DNA from: Nipponacmea schrenckii
Taxonomy: Eukaryota > Mollusca > Gastropoda > Lottiidae
Reading direction: 5' to 3'
Assembly: GCA_030562195.1 (NCBI GenBank)
Contig: CM060203.1
Span: 11,856,208 to 11,920,207, forward strand
DNA length: 64,000 nucleotides
Part shown: positions 50,801 to 63,870 of the stretch, one piece after another
Position numbering within the stretch: the first letter of the stretch is position 1
Layout of the letters: each line of letters begins with the position of its first letter
Notes under the pieces: generated by a model
The model's input: the letters and a program-made list of their open reading frames with translations, nothing else
What the model was told of the DNA's origin: nothing
The model's database searches: none
Translations under genes and position numbers: made by a program

Positions 50801-53800
50801 GTTTTCGGACTAGATTTTTGAATCAGCTTGTCATTAGGAAAGTTACTCAATATCTATAGTTCGATACTTACCTAAGCTCTCGACAATAAAATAATTAAAA
50901 TCTAAATGATTGGACCAAATGGATTCGACAGAACTTTCCGTTGGATTAGACGATTCCAGAACAAATTCATAGTTCATCATCATAGTTGTTCTCTGGATGC
51001 TTTTGAATGTAGATCGAAAAAGCCAGATCTGTGGTAGTTGTTGTGGGATATCTACAAGGTTGAAAATAGTTGATACTGTCAATTCATTGTAATTCATTGT
51101 ACAGTTCTTAAACAAATAGGTGGATATTGGCTAAATATATTCCAAGTGTGCAAATGTACGTATAATATAGGAAAAAGAGGATTATAATTGTTCTGAACCA
51201 CAGACAAAACCACCCGGGTAATAATGTATCTGTTGAGTGTAATCAAAACTTACTTTGGCGAATCAGACACGTCTTTCCAGAAAATCCTTTATCACACTCA
51301 CATTGATCTGAACTAGAGCATACTCCAGGATGACAAGGCTTTAAATGTGAACATCTCACTGGAATGGGAATTTAAAATTATTGTCTTGTTTTAGTAAATG
51401 CATTGATGTAGTAACAGAACACCTTTGGTATAAATTATTGCAAGAACTAGTTGATCATCTGTCGAGGGTGGATTTCAATCGCCAGGATTAATAAGATCAG
51501 ATTAAAAACCCACACGGCTGTCAACTAAATTCAAACATCCATACCGCTTCTTTTTTTTTTTTTTTTTTTTTTTTCACTTCTACAATTTTATTTGAATCGA
51601 TCTGACAGATATCATCTATACATCTATATAAAGTTTTTCTAGTATAATTCAACACAAAAACTATCTTAATGATTTACAACAGATATCATCTATATAGAGT
51701 TTTTCTGGTATAATTCAATACACAGGCTATCTTAATGATTTACTACAGATATCATCTATATAAAGTTTTTCTGGTATAATTCAACACAAAAACTATCTTA
51801 ATGATTTACAACAGATATCATCTATATAGAGTTTTTCTGGTATAATTCAATACACAAACTATCTTAATGATTTACTACAGATATCATCTATAAAAAGAGA
51901 TTTCCTCTGAAAAAATTTTTAATTCAATAAATATAATCTATCTTTAAGATTTACTACAGATATCCTCTATATAAAGTTTTTCTGAGATAATTCAACACAC
52001 AAGCTATCTTTATGACTTACTACAGACATCATCTATATAGAGTTTTTCTGGTATAATTCAACACACAAACTATCTTAATCATTTACTACAGATATCATCT
52101 ATATAGAGTTCCTCTGAGATAATTCAAATATAATCTATCTTTAAGATTTACTACAGATATCCTCTATATAAAGTTTTTCTGAGATAATTCAACACACAAG
52201 CTATCTTTATGACTTACTACAGACATCATCTATATAAAGTTTTTCTGGTAAAATTCAATACAAAAACTATCTTAATGATTTACTACAGATATCATCTATA
52301 TTAAGTTTTTCTGAGATAATTCAACACACAAACTATCTTAATGATTTACTACAGATATCATCTATATAAAGTTTTTCTGGTAAAATTCAATACACAAACT
52401 ATCTTAATGATTTACTACAGATATCATCTATATAGAGTTCCTCTGAGATAATTCAAATATAATCTATCTTTAAGATTTACTACAGATATCCTCTATATAA
52501 AGTTTTTCTGAGATAATTCAACACACAAGCTATCTTTATGACTTACTACAGACATCATCTATATAGTGTTTTTCTGGTATAATTCAACACACAAACTATC
52601 TTAATGATTTACTACAGATATCATCCATATAAAGTTTTTCTGAGATAATTCAAAACACAAACTATCTTTATGATTTACTACAGACATCATCTATCTAAAG
52701 TTTGTCTGGTATAATTCAACACACAATCTATGATTTACTACAGATATCATCTATATAGAGTTTTTCTGAGATAATTTAATACATAGGCTAACTTTATAAT
52801 TTACTACAGATAGCATCCTACAGATATCATCCATATAGAGTTTTTCTGAGATGATTCAACACATAATCTATCCAGATATATAATTATTCTGGGATAATTC
52901 CAAAAGAACAAAAAAAAAAAACATTCACACACTTTCATACTTAATCTCAAAATACAAGTTACAAAGGATGTTTTGATAATTAATAACTTTGTTATTTTTA
53001 CTTTTTCGTTTCACTGCAGAGAAAAATAGGATGTAGCTTACTTTTCCAAAACAAAAAGTTTTCCAAGATTTTTCCATCTTAAATTGAAGGCGTCCATTTT
53101 TTCATTTTGAACATATATGCATTTTTCAATTTCATAGTAGGTCTTGAGAGCATTAATGACTTTTTTAATAGTGGTTTTGGGTCTTTCTTATTTCTAAAAA
53201 AAACATGTTCATTTATTTGTAAACATATTAGTATTGTTTCACCTTTTCAGTATATGATAAAAGCACCTTAAAGAGAATATAAAAAAAACTACTAACGATC
53301 AGAAACATAAAACGAAGCCAGATATAAAAAAAAATATTTCAGGATGAAGGATATCAATCATAAATTTAATATTTATTACTTACCACCAGAGCAATATGGT
53401 CCTTTGTATCCTGATTTACATGTACATGTATTGGGAGCTGTACACGTACCACCGTTCTCGCATCTTTGTCTGCATATTGCTAAAGTTACATAAAAAGAAA
53501 GAAAAAAATCGCCTATTTTCTATGTACTTGATAACCTATTTTCAATATTTCAGTATATACAAGTATTCCTTAATATGATCAATTTGATGGGTAAAATGTC
53601 GAACTGAATTTGACTACTTGACGTTTAGCTATAGGTACGAAACTTTCCCAATGTTAGACAAGTAATCTGAACCATATTTTTCAAAAATGACATACCCTAT
53701 TGATTTCTAAACCTTACCACAATAACATGAACTGTGCTGAAGTTTCACGTCAACCTTTCTAACAAGATTGGTATAAGAAAATTTTAAAAAAAACTTACGT

Positions 53801-53884
53801 ATGTTACAGTTTTGATTTCCATTTAGATCCTTCCAACCTTTACAACAAAACTGTTCTCGTTTGTACTGAGTTACCCATGTATAT
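41898..53884 (-). CDS. Receptor tyrosine kinase-like protein with a degenerate (pseudokinase) domain, N-terminus missing
   Basis: Visible exons: 53799-53884, 53384-53479, 51254-51358, 50872-51051, 50491-50601, 50142-50268, 49616-49820, 48709-49344, 47801-48033, 47494-47623, 47034-47213, 46423-46459, 45690-45947, 45397-45447, 45036-45154, 44512-44713, 43967-44086, 43445-43599, 43148-43255, 42756-42870, 42305-42398, 41898-42033 (stop TGA): 1160 aa, in frame. From the first visible residue: end of an EMI-type module (FCCKGW...NCNI), EGF-like modules at about 30-61 and 64-92, a long extracellular region with beta-sandwich-like repeats, a furin-type RRSKR at 580-584, an FN3 domain at about 709-795, a membrane helix at 813-829 and a kinase domain from about 880. 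Lys915 (VVAK) is kept. HRD is HRR (Arg1015), DFG is GFG (Gly1033) and the glycine loop is [30 protein letters not shown] and CW...RPTF are normal. Probably a non-catalytic signalling receptor. Confidence 0.88.
51550..52900. repeat. Minisatellite, about 66-bp unit, roughly 20 copies
   Basis: Units such as 'ctatcttaatgatttactac', 'agatatcatctatataaagt' and 'ttttctggtataattcaaca' recur between the exons for the two EGF modules of the kinase-like gene. A T29 run precedes them, and there are higher-order variants ('ctatctttaagatttactac', 'gagataattcaaatataatc'). Confidence 0.9.
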
Positions 53885-54829
53885 CTATAGAGACAGCATC
53901 TTATAAAAAAAGAAACGTTCTCTTGTCTGTTAAGATACAACTCTTGATAATGCTTTTTTTTACCCAATCTACCTTGATATAAGGACATCATAATCACTAA
54001 TTAAACCGATTAAATACTTAACAGTATATATATGACGAATTGTCGCGGGTCCATTTGTTCTCAAACTTAATAGACATACTTTTCAAACCTTTTTTTTAAT
54101 GAGACATTGATTTCTACATAAGGGATGATATTGACTTTCTAAATTATGTGCCAAATAATATGAATGACGATGATTTTTTGTAACTACGGACGTCTGCAGT
54201 CTTTATATTCAATTTTTCACATAATTTAAGTATAGATGCAATAAGTTACTGGTAAGATAAATCATCAGATTTGAAATATTTATCCACGTTTTAAAAAAAA
54301 ATCATTTTCAAATCTATTCAAGTAATTAATAATACGTTTGAATTCGGAAACCGCTCTTGGCGACAAATCCTTGGAATTGCTATGGGTGCTAATATAAATC
54401 TTGTCACCCTCGCTATATATATCCATAATATCACTTTCTCTCTTGCTAGAAAAACATATGCCATAGTATTGATGTGGAACTTCGAACAAAACGGCTCAAT
54501 GAACTTTCACAATATTCAATCAAAAGGGAATTAATTTGATTTAGACTCGCTACACCTAAAGTAAGAATAACATCGGATTTTATTATTTCAAATTACAATC
54601 CAACCCAAATGGATTTTTTGATCATATTTTTAATAGTAAAGATATATATTCTTAAATTATAACCTAACTAAGTGTTTTGATGGAGTCAAATTTATCAATA
54701 TTAAAAAAACAAAACCCTAATTCAAACAAAAGATAGCTTGTTAGGCAAGGTAACATACGCTCATACATCAGAATTGTTAAATCATTTTTCCTTTGATTGA
54801 TAGCATCTATATATACAAACAAACCCTTC

Positions 54830-55190
54830 TTCTAAGTCCTCAAATGAGAACTTCAACACTGTCTTGTCAACTCCAAAGCTCACAACAAGTTTCATCTCAA
54901 TACATTGAAAATTGTAGCTTTTATTGTGCCTACAACAAATATAAAAGCAGGGACAATAACGCACAAAAACCTTTCATCGAAAAATCATCAAAATCAAAAT
55001 TGACCGCCGTTTTATCAATTCTAATGCTCACACTAAGTTTTATTCAAATCATTTGAAAATTGTAGCTTCTAATGTGTCTACAACAATGTTGATGGACGGA
55101 CCGACGGACCGACAGACCAACGGACCGACGGACAGGGGCGACGACAATATACGTCCACGTATTCGTGTGGGCGTATAAAAATTATTCTAT
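54830..55190 (+). repeat. Mollusc-type dispersed repeat with ggaccgac run and 'gggcgtataaaa' end
   Basis: Two related blocks ('attgaaaattgtagctttta' and 'tttgaaaattgtagcttcta', each followed by 'gtg-ctacaaca') precede 'gacggaccgacggaccgaca' and the end 'tattcgtgtgggcgtataaa'. The same end motif, 'gtgggcgtataaaaatc', occurs at 59837. Confidence 0.65.
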
Positions 55191-58100
55191 TATTATTATG
55201 CCAAATATTCTAATAATGATACCTCATATTCCACATCTTGCTGTGAAAAATCGACTTGCAAATTGTGTAACCCAATGATTATGGGAAATACCTTCACCTT
55301 CAAAAAAGGTACCTTTTATTTCAAAATTAATAGTAACATGGATTGTTACAGTCGGAATTTGTGAACGTCCGAATGAATAACCATAGGAGAGATTCTCAAA
55401 GCCCAGAAAAGGCGCCTTGTGCGGTCTCAAGACATTTAAACAGGTGCGCACACCTTTTAAATATTAACTTCAAAATCTTCGCATTTTTTTTAACTATTTA
55501 CCGACAATTTACAATTAAGACAACTTAAAGAATCCTTGTTCATTAAAATGTTTAAACCTGAACTTTTAAATCATATTGTATTGTTGTAAAATCATATTAT
55601 ATTATTACTTATGTCAATTATCTCGACCTAATGATTTTGTTTATTACCAGGAATACGTGTGGAACTATAGTAGTAATGTTTGTTTTGATCACTAACGTCT
55701 GAAATGTATATTTTGTTGAAAGTTAAAGTATTTTTTTTTTATCTCTGAAGAAGCTAATAAGCTTAAAAGCAAGATATTTCGTATATATGAATTAAATATG
55801 GATTAAATATCAACTTGTTCTCTTCATAATGTATTAAATGTTTCATTTCACCAAGAATTAATGACAACCCTTGTTACTTATATATTTTACCGTGAGTAAA
55901 GTTCTGGGTTTATCTTTACATATATATATATATAATGGTATATAATAAATACTTAATAACAATAACTAGAGAAAGTATGAACATGTAGAAATCAATACAT
56001 AAGTTAAAATTGTCCTATAGAACATAAACTTACCCCCGCCATGTACTATAAACACAAACCCTTTTCTTTATCGAAACACATTTTAACCGTGAACATACAT
56101 TGCTAAAACAAAATGTTTAATTATTAAAATCCATATATATTTGTATACATTTCACGACATATTTGGAATCAAATTCCGATAAGTCGTTTCCCCAGCAATG
56201 AAACATTAAAATACACAGTTATAGACTTATTTTCATCTGAACACGAGAAAGTTGATAACGCCCAGGTAATGACATAAGCTGTTTTATTGCATTGAAGGAG
56301 AAACGGATGGGTTTTACTTATTTTGTAGGATTGTACTTGTACAAATGAGGTGAAGTCTTAGTACATGAAATTTACCGGACTTGTTTTGGAAACATCATGG
56401 TGACATAACTAATTCTATGCCAGGAGGGGGGGGGGGGTACATCAGGCCGTCTCAACTATGAGGCATTGTAACAGCAAAAATTTGTGCGATGAAAAAAAAT
56501 CACCGAAAAACTTTGCCTCACTTTCCGTCTTCATTAACCCATAAGGTGCATTCATTTAATATTCTGTCACTGACATGTAGAAGTCATCTGGAATCTTTGA
56601 TATATACACCCAATATACAGGGTCATTAAATTTAACTTTTCTGACCAATTATAAAGAATTACCCCCTTGACAATTCTATGGCCTCTATTTGTATCCCCCT
56701 TAAAATTCATAGAAACGCCACTGTTACCCCCTACCGTACTTCTTAAAAAATAATCGATAAGTGGCACTTCTTGCTTACTTCTTTGACCAAAGTGGTGCTT
56801 TTGGAAATTATTTTGAGAGGGTTTACATGGTAAGAGAAATTAAAGATATTTACCCTCTCCAAGCTGAAGCACAAACTACAATTACACTTAAAACAATCAA
56901 AGATTTTGCTAATTGTGACACCATTTCTACAATAAGAAATTGAAAATGTAAATGTACTCAACAGTACATGGTACTTTAATTTTTACTTTAGAATCATCCA
57001 TGTGCCCACATAGACACGTTTTCAATAATGTGAAAAAATGTCACGAATAAATTATCTTTTCGAAGCACATGAAGAGAAATATTGCAACGACATGAAAATT
57101 TTCGAACTGGTTGGTTGAGTCAGTAATTGAATATCAAAAGGTTACATTATAAAACTTTAAGTACGATGGACCAATTAGATTCCTTCAAACAAAATATTGC
57201 GAATAACCACGCACATTTTCAGTGAAGAATACTTCCTAATTATTGAATTTCAAAGTTTATGGTTGAGATTTTTCTTCACATGTCAAGTGAACATCAAAGT
57301 ATTCACCTTTAATTGCGGTAACTTGCGAATAAATAATTTTTCAAAGCATGTCTACACAAATGAATAATAATATGTCCCCTCCGATTTTGACATTACAGGA
57401 AAAGCCCAGAATGAAAACTTTGAAAATCAACATAAGACGGAAAGAAGCGTTAAACTCCTTGACATTTATTTTTTAATATTAAGGAAATGTGTAAATATCT
57501 TTCAAGTTTCATGTTGATAGAAGGGAGTACATGAGAAAATTCAATAATTCCAAATGATTCGTTGCTAAAGAAAAATGTGTCAATGCGTGCCTTCCGATAA
57601 ATCTGGTTCATGACATGACATTGCCCTGTTCAACATGATGAATAATTTACTTGTTTTATACAATAATAAAATGTACAAAAATCAAGAGGTTATTTCCTGC
57701 TTAGAAAGATTTGACTGGCCGTATCATTAATTTTATTACATACAGTATCTTTGAGTAAACAAAATCATAGAATGTATTGATCAAGCGCGCAGTGGCAACT
57801 GAAAGATAATATATGCTATATAATTTGTGAACCAAAATATATCTTAAAAGTTTTTATGTACAAGTGATGAAAACAATTCAAAATTAAGATATGAAGTTTT
57901 TTCCAAAAACATGAGCTAGAGCAAAATTAAAATATGAAGTATTTCCAAAAACTTGAGCTAGAACAATAAACCCCGTTCTATATGCCCTTGTAGATCTTTA
58001 CATTATTTTGAAAAATAAACAATACATACAATAGAATTTGTATCAATAATTAAATTCTTATATAATAAGAAAAAAATTAAATTTAGAAACAATTTCAAAC

Positions 58101-58799
58101 TGGGTTTTATCCAATGCATTAAAGGGCATTACATACAAAAGATCATTCTTCCAATTCGGACTCTACCCACCTATTACAGAGATCCATACATCCAATACAT
58201 CCAATACAAATCTTCTGGAATATATAATACAGAGACAAATTTAAACCTAATTAAATACCAAATCAACAAGGAAGAAATTTAATACGGATTTAATATGTGA
58301 TACTATTAACATCAATAGACTACAATCATTTCCTGTTACTGTAATCGCTTTCCGTACAGTTTTCTCTGGTAACATATAGAATTGTCAAATTTGGTAGGCC
58401 CGGGTCTCGCAAACTGTTGGCATATATGAATAGTCACAGTAATAGAAATAACAACATTATTCATAATATAAAATGAATTTAGTCTGAATCATATTTGACA
58501 AATACATTATTGTATTATTAATGTCAAACCATATATATGTAATGTTGGAACATGCTGTCATAACCTTGTGGTATTTAATTGCAAAAAGGAACAATTTTCC
58601 GTACAAGGAAAATTTAAAAAGCCCTCCAGTATAGTGCCTAGTGTTTTACTCCTACACCAACACATTTACCCCGTTACCTTTACACCGAAAGTTCCTGCAT
58701 TGTATTTATCCAGACCCAGATTGTTTTCATACATTGGTTTTATAATGTTTTAAAATATATTTATATTGCTATGAGCCAGAAAATTGAACTCTTAGAACA

Positions 58800-59175
58800 T
58801 AGTAATAAAAAATAGTAATAGTGACGTCACTATTTTTTTTTTACACAAAATAACTTATTCCGTTTTTAACGAAATAATTTATTTCATTAAAAGGAAATAA
58901 TTTATTTCGTCAAAATGAAATAACGATCGCTATTTCGTTTAAACAAAATATGACGTCACTATTTAGTTTAAACGAATAGTTAATTTGTTTAAACGAAATA
59001 CTTTCAAACAAAATGGAAGTACGTGTGAGGGACTCAAAACTATTTCGAATTATCGAAATATTTTTTTTGGAAAAATAGTTTAAACGAAATAGTGACGTCA
59101 CTATTTCGAATTAATGAAATAAATTCTTTCTCAAAAAATTTTATTTTGTTAAAACTAAAAAATTTATTTCGTTTT
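58800..59175. repeat. Palindrome array of tttcgtttaaacgaaa and tgacgtca motifs
   Basis: Copies of 'aaacgaaatagtgacgtcac' type sequence face each other. TAGTGACGTCACTA occurs at 58820 and 59091, TGACGTCA at 58951, and 'gtttaaacgaaa' or its inverse occurs repeatedly, with 'gaaataatttatttcg' palindromes. It can fold on itself over most of its length and is non-coding. Confidence 0.7.
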
Positions 59176-59994
59176 TTACTACATGATTTCAGCATGTTCA
59201 TATTCTGAAGACTTAGTAACTAAATTAGATAAAAATGTAGACAACTATTATAGCAAACGTGAAGAAAGCATCTAAGCCCAACTAATTTTGAGCGAGAGAT
59301 GACTCTGCCAAGTTTAAAAAGTTTTTAACCACTAACTCGACGGAACTATTCGTCATATTATTCAAGTTGACCCTTATATTTTATCATGGCTGATACCAGG
59401 AAGTTTCTTGATATGTCTCATATGATATCACATCACGATTTTCGAAGGTGTAGATGATGCATATCCTTATTCTAATTCGTTATTAAAGCTGGATTCTCTC
59501 ATTTTCATTTATTCATATAAGTGGAGCGTTATATCAATCGAAATCATATATATCCTAATGTCCGGGAAAAATACCATTTTCTTCTTGTTACCTCGCATTT
59601 AGCCTAATTACGAAGTCGGAACAATCACGAAACTTAGATCATAATTTATGACGCATGCGCAGTTCTACACATTGCTTCAAGAGACAGGGGAGGATTTTTT
59701 TGCAAAACATAATGAATCCATTTTTCTTTACTTTTTGCTTGAAGTTTAAGTGCTATATATCACAAAAAAGCTTGAAACAAGATTTCTAGCTATGCCTTTA
59801 TTTAAGTCGTCCAGTTGCTTTCTGAGATATGCACATGTGGGCGTATAAAAATCAAATATTTACAGTTATGCATATCTCGGAAAGTTAACAACTTAGAACA
59901 TTACAATGAACTCCAGATGTCGTTTGTGATATCAAAAATTAAATCTTCAAGCGAAAAACAATATATGAAAAATTTTCAGAGTTTGTCTTGTTAC

Positions 59995-60105
59995 TAAATG
60001 CGGCAGAGAAAAGACCGGGAGAAAGTATCGCAGTATTAAAGAGCCTTAAAGCTATGAGGAAAACGTCGTTGGTCACGCATAGTGCTGCTCTCAGCTCTAG
60101 TTTAA
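59995..60105 (+). repeat. Short repeat ending in ctctagttt
   Basis: 'agcctt-aaagctatgaggaa...gcatagtgctgctctcagctctagttt' resembles the tails of the elements at 36673 and 39517 (gcatagttgcc...gagctgttcacagttctagttt). A small stem (gctg ctct cagc) precedes ctagt. Confidence 0.45.
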
Positions 60106-61023
60106 GATGATTTTTAACTTACTTCAACCACAGATACGTGTGAACAGGATGCCTAATGTTCCTATGCCTTCCCCGAAAAAGTAACTTACTATGAATTTTT
60201 GCCTATGATCTTTAATTCTTTGTCGACACGATAGAGAGCTGGTTTCTCAATGGATTGTGATGGAATTTGGTGTGAGTTATAATCACCCAAGAATGAACCC
60301 TGTTATAGATCAGAAAGATATTTAATTTAGCGATTACTCAACCTACCGAAAGAATTTTCTTCCATTACAAATGTGGGAATACATGTATAAATATTTTCCA
60401 TCTCATATTCTTTTTTTATTGGCTATACCCTGTAAAGTACAGATCGATCCGAGATTTTTAGCGCCAGAGTTCTCAATAAATTTCAATTTTCGATTTTTGA
60501 TTTTTTTTTCTTCAATTTGATCCAAAAAAAAATCTTTTTATAAGGAACATAAATAAAGAAAATTCGAGTCTATAAATAAGCTCTACAGCAACTAAACAAA
60601 TTTTGTCACTTCTAGGTAACCAGAAATTTCATGTCAGATATTTATTTTAAATTCCAGCCCACTCAGGATATTTGAAATAGCTTTTTCACTTTGACCTAGC
60701 GAGCTTCCCAGAAAAAAAATTAGTACTTAACAAAGATTGACAATAACTCGTTTAACGTTTTGCCAAGGAAAAGCGTGCAGTCCTGGTTACGCAAATAAAA
60801 CAAGTCGGAAATCGCATCTTTGTTCTAAGTGATTGTTTAAGTGATATGTGTAGATACAGTAAAATAATACAATAAAGTTTTATCATCTATACTCATTTCA
60901 TTAAGGAAGTGAAGGTCAATGGTCTTTCTTCCTGGTTTGTTTATCGTTAACATTTTGGTTAACTCAGATGACCTTACAGACAAGTCTAGCGCAACTAGAA
61001 CAATAATTACACGATTTCATACA

Positions 61024-61165
61024 TGCAGTGTTCCATGAGGGACATTTTGCCTGGGCATTAACACTATCCTACTCTTTTTCGATTTCTAACCGTTGACGGA
61101 TCTATTACGTGAATACAGGGCGTCGGAACGACCGGAAAACTTTTTCCAAATCACTCACTCCGACT
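61024..61165 (-). repeat. Decayed fragment of the tRNA-derived SINE body
   Basis: 'catgagggacattttgcctg', 'ctactctttttcgatttcta' and 'gacggatct' match the minus-strand copy at 4156-4463. Both ends are missing. Confidence 0.7.
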
Positions 61166-61212
61166 GGACATGACTTATAACATGAAAGGTCAGAACTTGA
61201 GAACATTCATAC

Positions 61213-61253
61213 CATTTTCGCATGAAGGGCAAGCGCATGCACACGGACAACCG
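61213..61253 (-). CDS. Candidate 41-nt Cys-rich exon
   Basis: On the minus strand a strong acceptor (attttcttttag) is followed by an open frame for GCPCACACPSCEN and then gtatga. It begins with one completing base and leaves one. It could be an upstream exon of the kinase-like gene or of a gene beyond the window. Five Cys in 13 residues is unlikely to be common by chance, but the piece is short and its phase does not link directly to the exon at 53884. Confidence 0.3.
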
Positions 61254-62234
61254 CTAAAAGAAAATTAGATTGGAGTCATATTAATTAGATTAACGTGTAC
61301 AAACGGCTACCAATCTACAAGAATTGAGTATATGAATGAATGATGAAGGTCAATGAACTCCACTCAGTCCCGAGTTTCATTGTATTATATCATTAAACTG
61401 ACCAGCTGGGCATGCAATTAAGAAAAGAGCAAAGATTTGTCTCAATTAAAACATGAATCTCAGACGGATCATGAAATCTTAGAATAATTTAACAAGACAA
61501 TCCATATATTATTATATCCAAAACATGTAACTAAAATCATATGCCAGCTGAAATAAATAGAATAAGGTTTATATATACATTAACTGAAAATGAACAAATA
61601 TTTTTTACTCGTTGAAATTATCTTTCTTCCATGAAATAATGCAACTTAACTTTATTTTTTTATTTTTACGTTGGAATGGGGTTAAAGAGAGATAATTTTT
61701 CCTTGGATGGCATTTAAAAGTTGAAACAAACAAACAAACATGAGAAACTGGAGAATAAACAAACAAAGAAGTTAGAAATAAGTTTGTCTATCTATGACTG
61801 TCCATTAGAAACGAACTGCACATCCGGGTAATCACAGTAAAATATTGATGGCCGACGTCTCTCCATTCCAGTACAGTAGATGCAGACAGAAACTACTTTG
61901 TTTACTGCTTTGTCTTGAGTTCTCGTTTGGAACAGTTTGATATAGAGTAACATAGATCTTACCTTGTCTGCTTTCTATTTTTAAGATTTACGTAGGGGTA
62001 TATAATGGAATAGAATGGAATTAAATACCATTCTTACCACATAGGTCTACATTAACGGTATATTATTAATCAATGTTAATAAAACATCAGAGCACATTGC
62101 AAAGTCGCAACACAGTATTTTTATCACTATTGGACCCAGACCACTAAAATATTTTATGCTGATGAACTTATAACGAATTTGGTGCGCGCTATTCTTATAT
62201 ATCCTTTTTCTCCCGCCCTTTTTCGTGTTCACAT

Positions 62235-63178
62235 TTTTGACTAATTTTTGGTCTTGATTTGGAAATTGATGTCTGAAATTTCCCTTTCCCTGATTTTGTG
62301 AGACAATGAAAGAGGCGGAATGATATCATTTAAAGTAGTTGTGTTGTGTGCAGTGACAGTGAAGTAGTGGTCTGCTTTCATGAAGAGTACCTCACGATTT
62401 TCATAGTCATGATATATTGAATTGGCCAGGCATTCATGTGGCATATTGCAAAGTTTTCAACCAGATTTCTTGAAAAAGTTATAGAGGGTTGAATTTGGTG
62501 AATAAACAGATTGCGGATAAATACCTATCGATATCCGGATGTGTGGGACCGTTTCAAATGGTGTTTGAGTAGGTTGTTTGAGTTCTCTCCGAAAATTTAT
62601 TTCGTGATATAAACTCATGTGATCTCCCACGTGAGAAACAATGCTATGGCGTCTTCTTTTTTGTTCGATTTCGATTAGATTTGATGTAGGCTAAGATATA
62701 CGATTGAAAACTGTATTACGAATTTATTTTTCGTTCGGACTCAATCCATCAATTCATTTGCCATCTGTTTCAATATTAAATCACGAAATTCAACCTTCCA
62801 TAACTTTTTCCAGAAATCTCCTTGAAAATTTCATATGAAACAAAATGAAAGTAAACCACTACATCTGTTTCAATGTTAAATCACGAAATTTAACCGTCTA
62901 TAACTTTTTCCAGAAATCTCGTTAAAAACTTTCCTATATGTCACATGAAAGCCTGGCTTCTGTACAAAATTTCAATAAAGCATGATCATGAAAATTTTGA
63001 ACTAAACAAAATGAAAGTAAACCACTACATTTTATCAACATCCGCTTGACTGTCACTGCACACAAAACCACTATTTTTAGAAATAACCTTCCGCCAATTA
63101 AATTTCTCATTATCTCAGAAATTCTGAAAGAAAATGCAATTTTAGACATCAAATTTCAAATCTAGACCAAAAATTAGT
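62235..63178. repeat. Foldback repeat with diverged arms
   Basis: The plus-strand order at 62235-62505 (ttttggtcttgatttg ... agtgacagtgaag ... ggccaggcattcatg ... tcttgaaaaagttatagagg) is found inverted at 62785-63178. The right arm is longer, with a duplicated 'cataactttttccagaaatc' block. A solo relative is at 15096-15235. Confidence 0.65.
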
Positions 63179-63485
63179 CCAAAATGGGCATGCAAAACCC
63201 CCCAAAGGAAATACAATCATTAGCATAAAATGTTTTTGTGGTTTGAGTCCATTTTATCAACATTCGCTCACAAAACTACTATTTATAGAAATAACCTTCC
63301 GCCAATTAAATTTCTCATTATCTCAGAAATACTGAAAGAAAATGAAATTTCAGACATCAAATTACAAATCTAGACCAAGTCAAGTCAAAAAATTGACATG
63401 CAAAAACCCCAAAAGTAAGGGAGAAAGATGGTATTTCTAAAAATAGCTCTATCATTAGAATATAATGTTTTTGTGGTTCGAGTCC
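63030..63485 (+). repeat. Tandem duplication, unit about 210 bp
   Basis: 'aaataaccttccgccaatta' followed by 'aatttctcattatctcagaa' occurs near 63080 and 63288. Both copies run on to 'aatgtttttgtggtt-gagtcc'. Confidence 0.75.
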
Positions 63486-63574
63486 AAACGTGGTATATAT
63501 AATACAGATTTACGTCCCATAATATAATATTACCTCTTACATCAAAATCTTTAAACATTTTTTCATAATATAGA

Positions 63575-63870
63575 TAATCGGATTAAACTTCAAAGTCAAT
63601 TACCTCCAAAGTTTGAAAAAGAAACAAAAATAAGTTTCTGCCTGAAAAAACCGCATGAATTGATTATCTTTGGTTTCCAAACCCTGGCGGTTACAGCACT
63701 TTCGAATCCCAGCTTTTCTCCAGACCAAAACCTAAGCTATTTTCATCATAAAACATCGGGATGAACTTCAAAGTCGATTATCTCCAAAGTTTGTAAAAGA
63801 AACGAAAAAAAGTTTCTGCCTGAAAAAGACATAAGAATTGATTATCGTTAGTTTCCAACAATAAATATCT
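63575..63870 (+). repeat. Tandem duplication, unit about 175 bp
   Basis: 'aaacttcaaagtcaattacc' and 'gaacttcaaagtcgattatc' head two copies, each followed by 'tccaaagtttg', 'agtttctgcctgaaaaa' and 'attgattatc'. Confidence 0.75.

Noticed and set aside
60121..60150. Possible 30-nt exon (aacattag acceptor, gtaagt donor)
   Set aside because: The acceptor lacks a pyrimidine tract and the peptide carries no recognisable motif; too weak to annotate.
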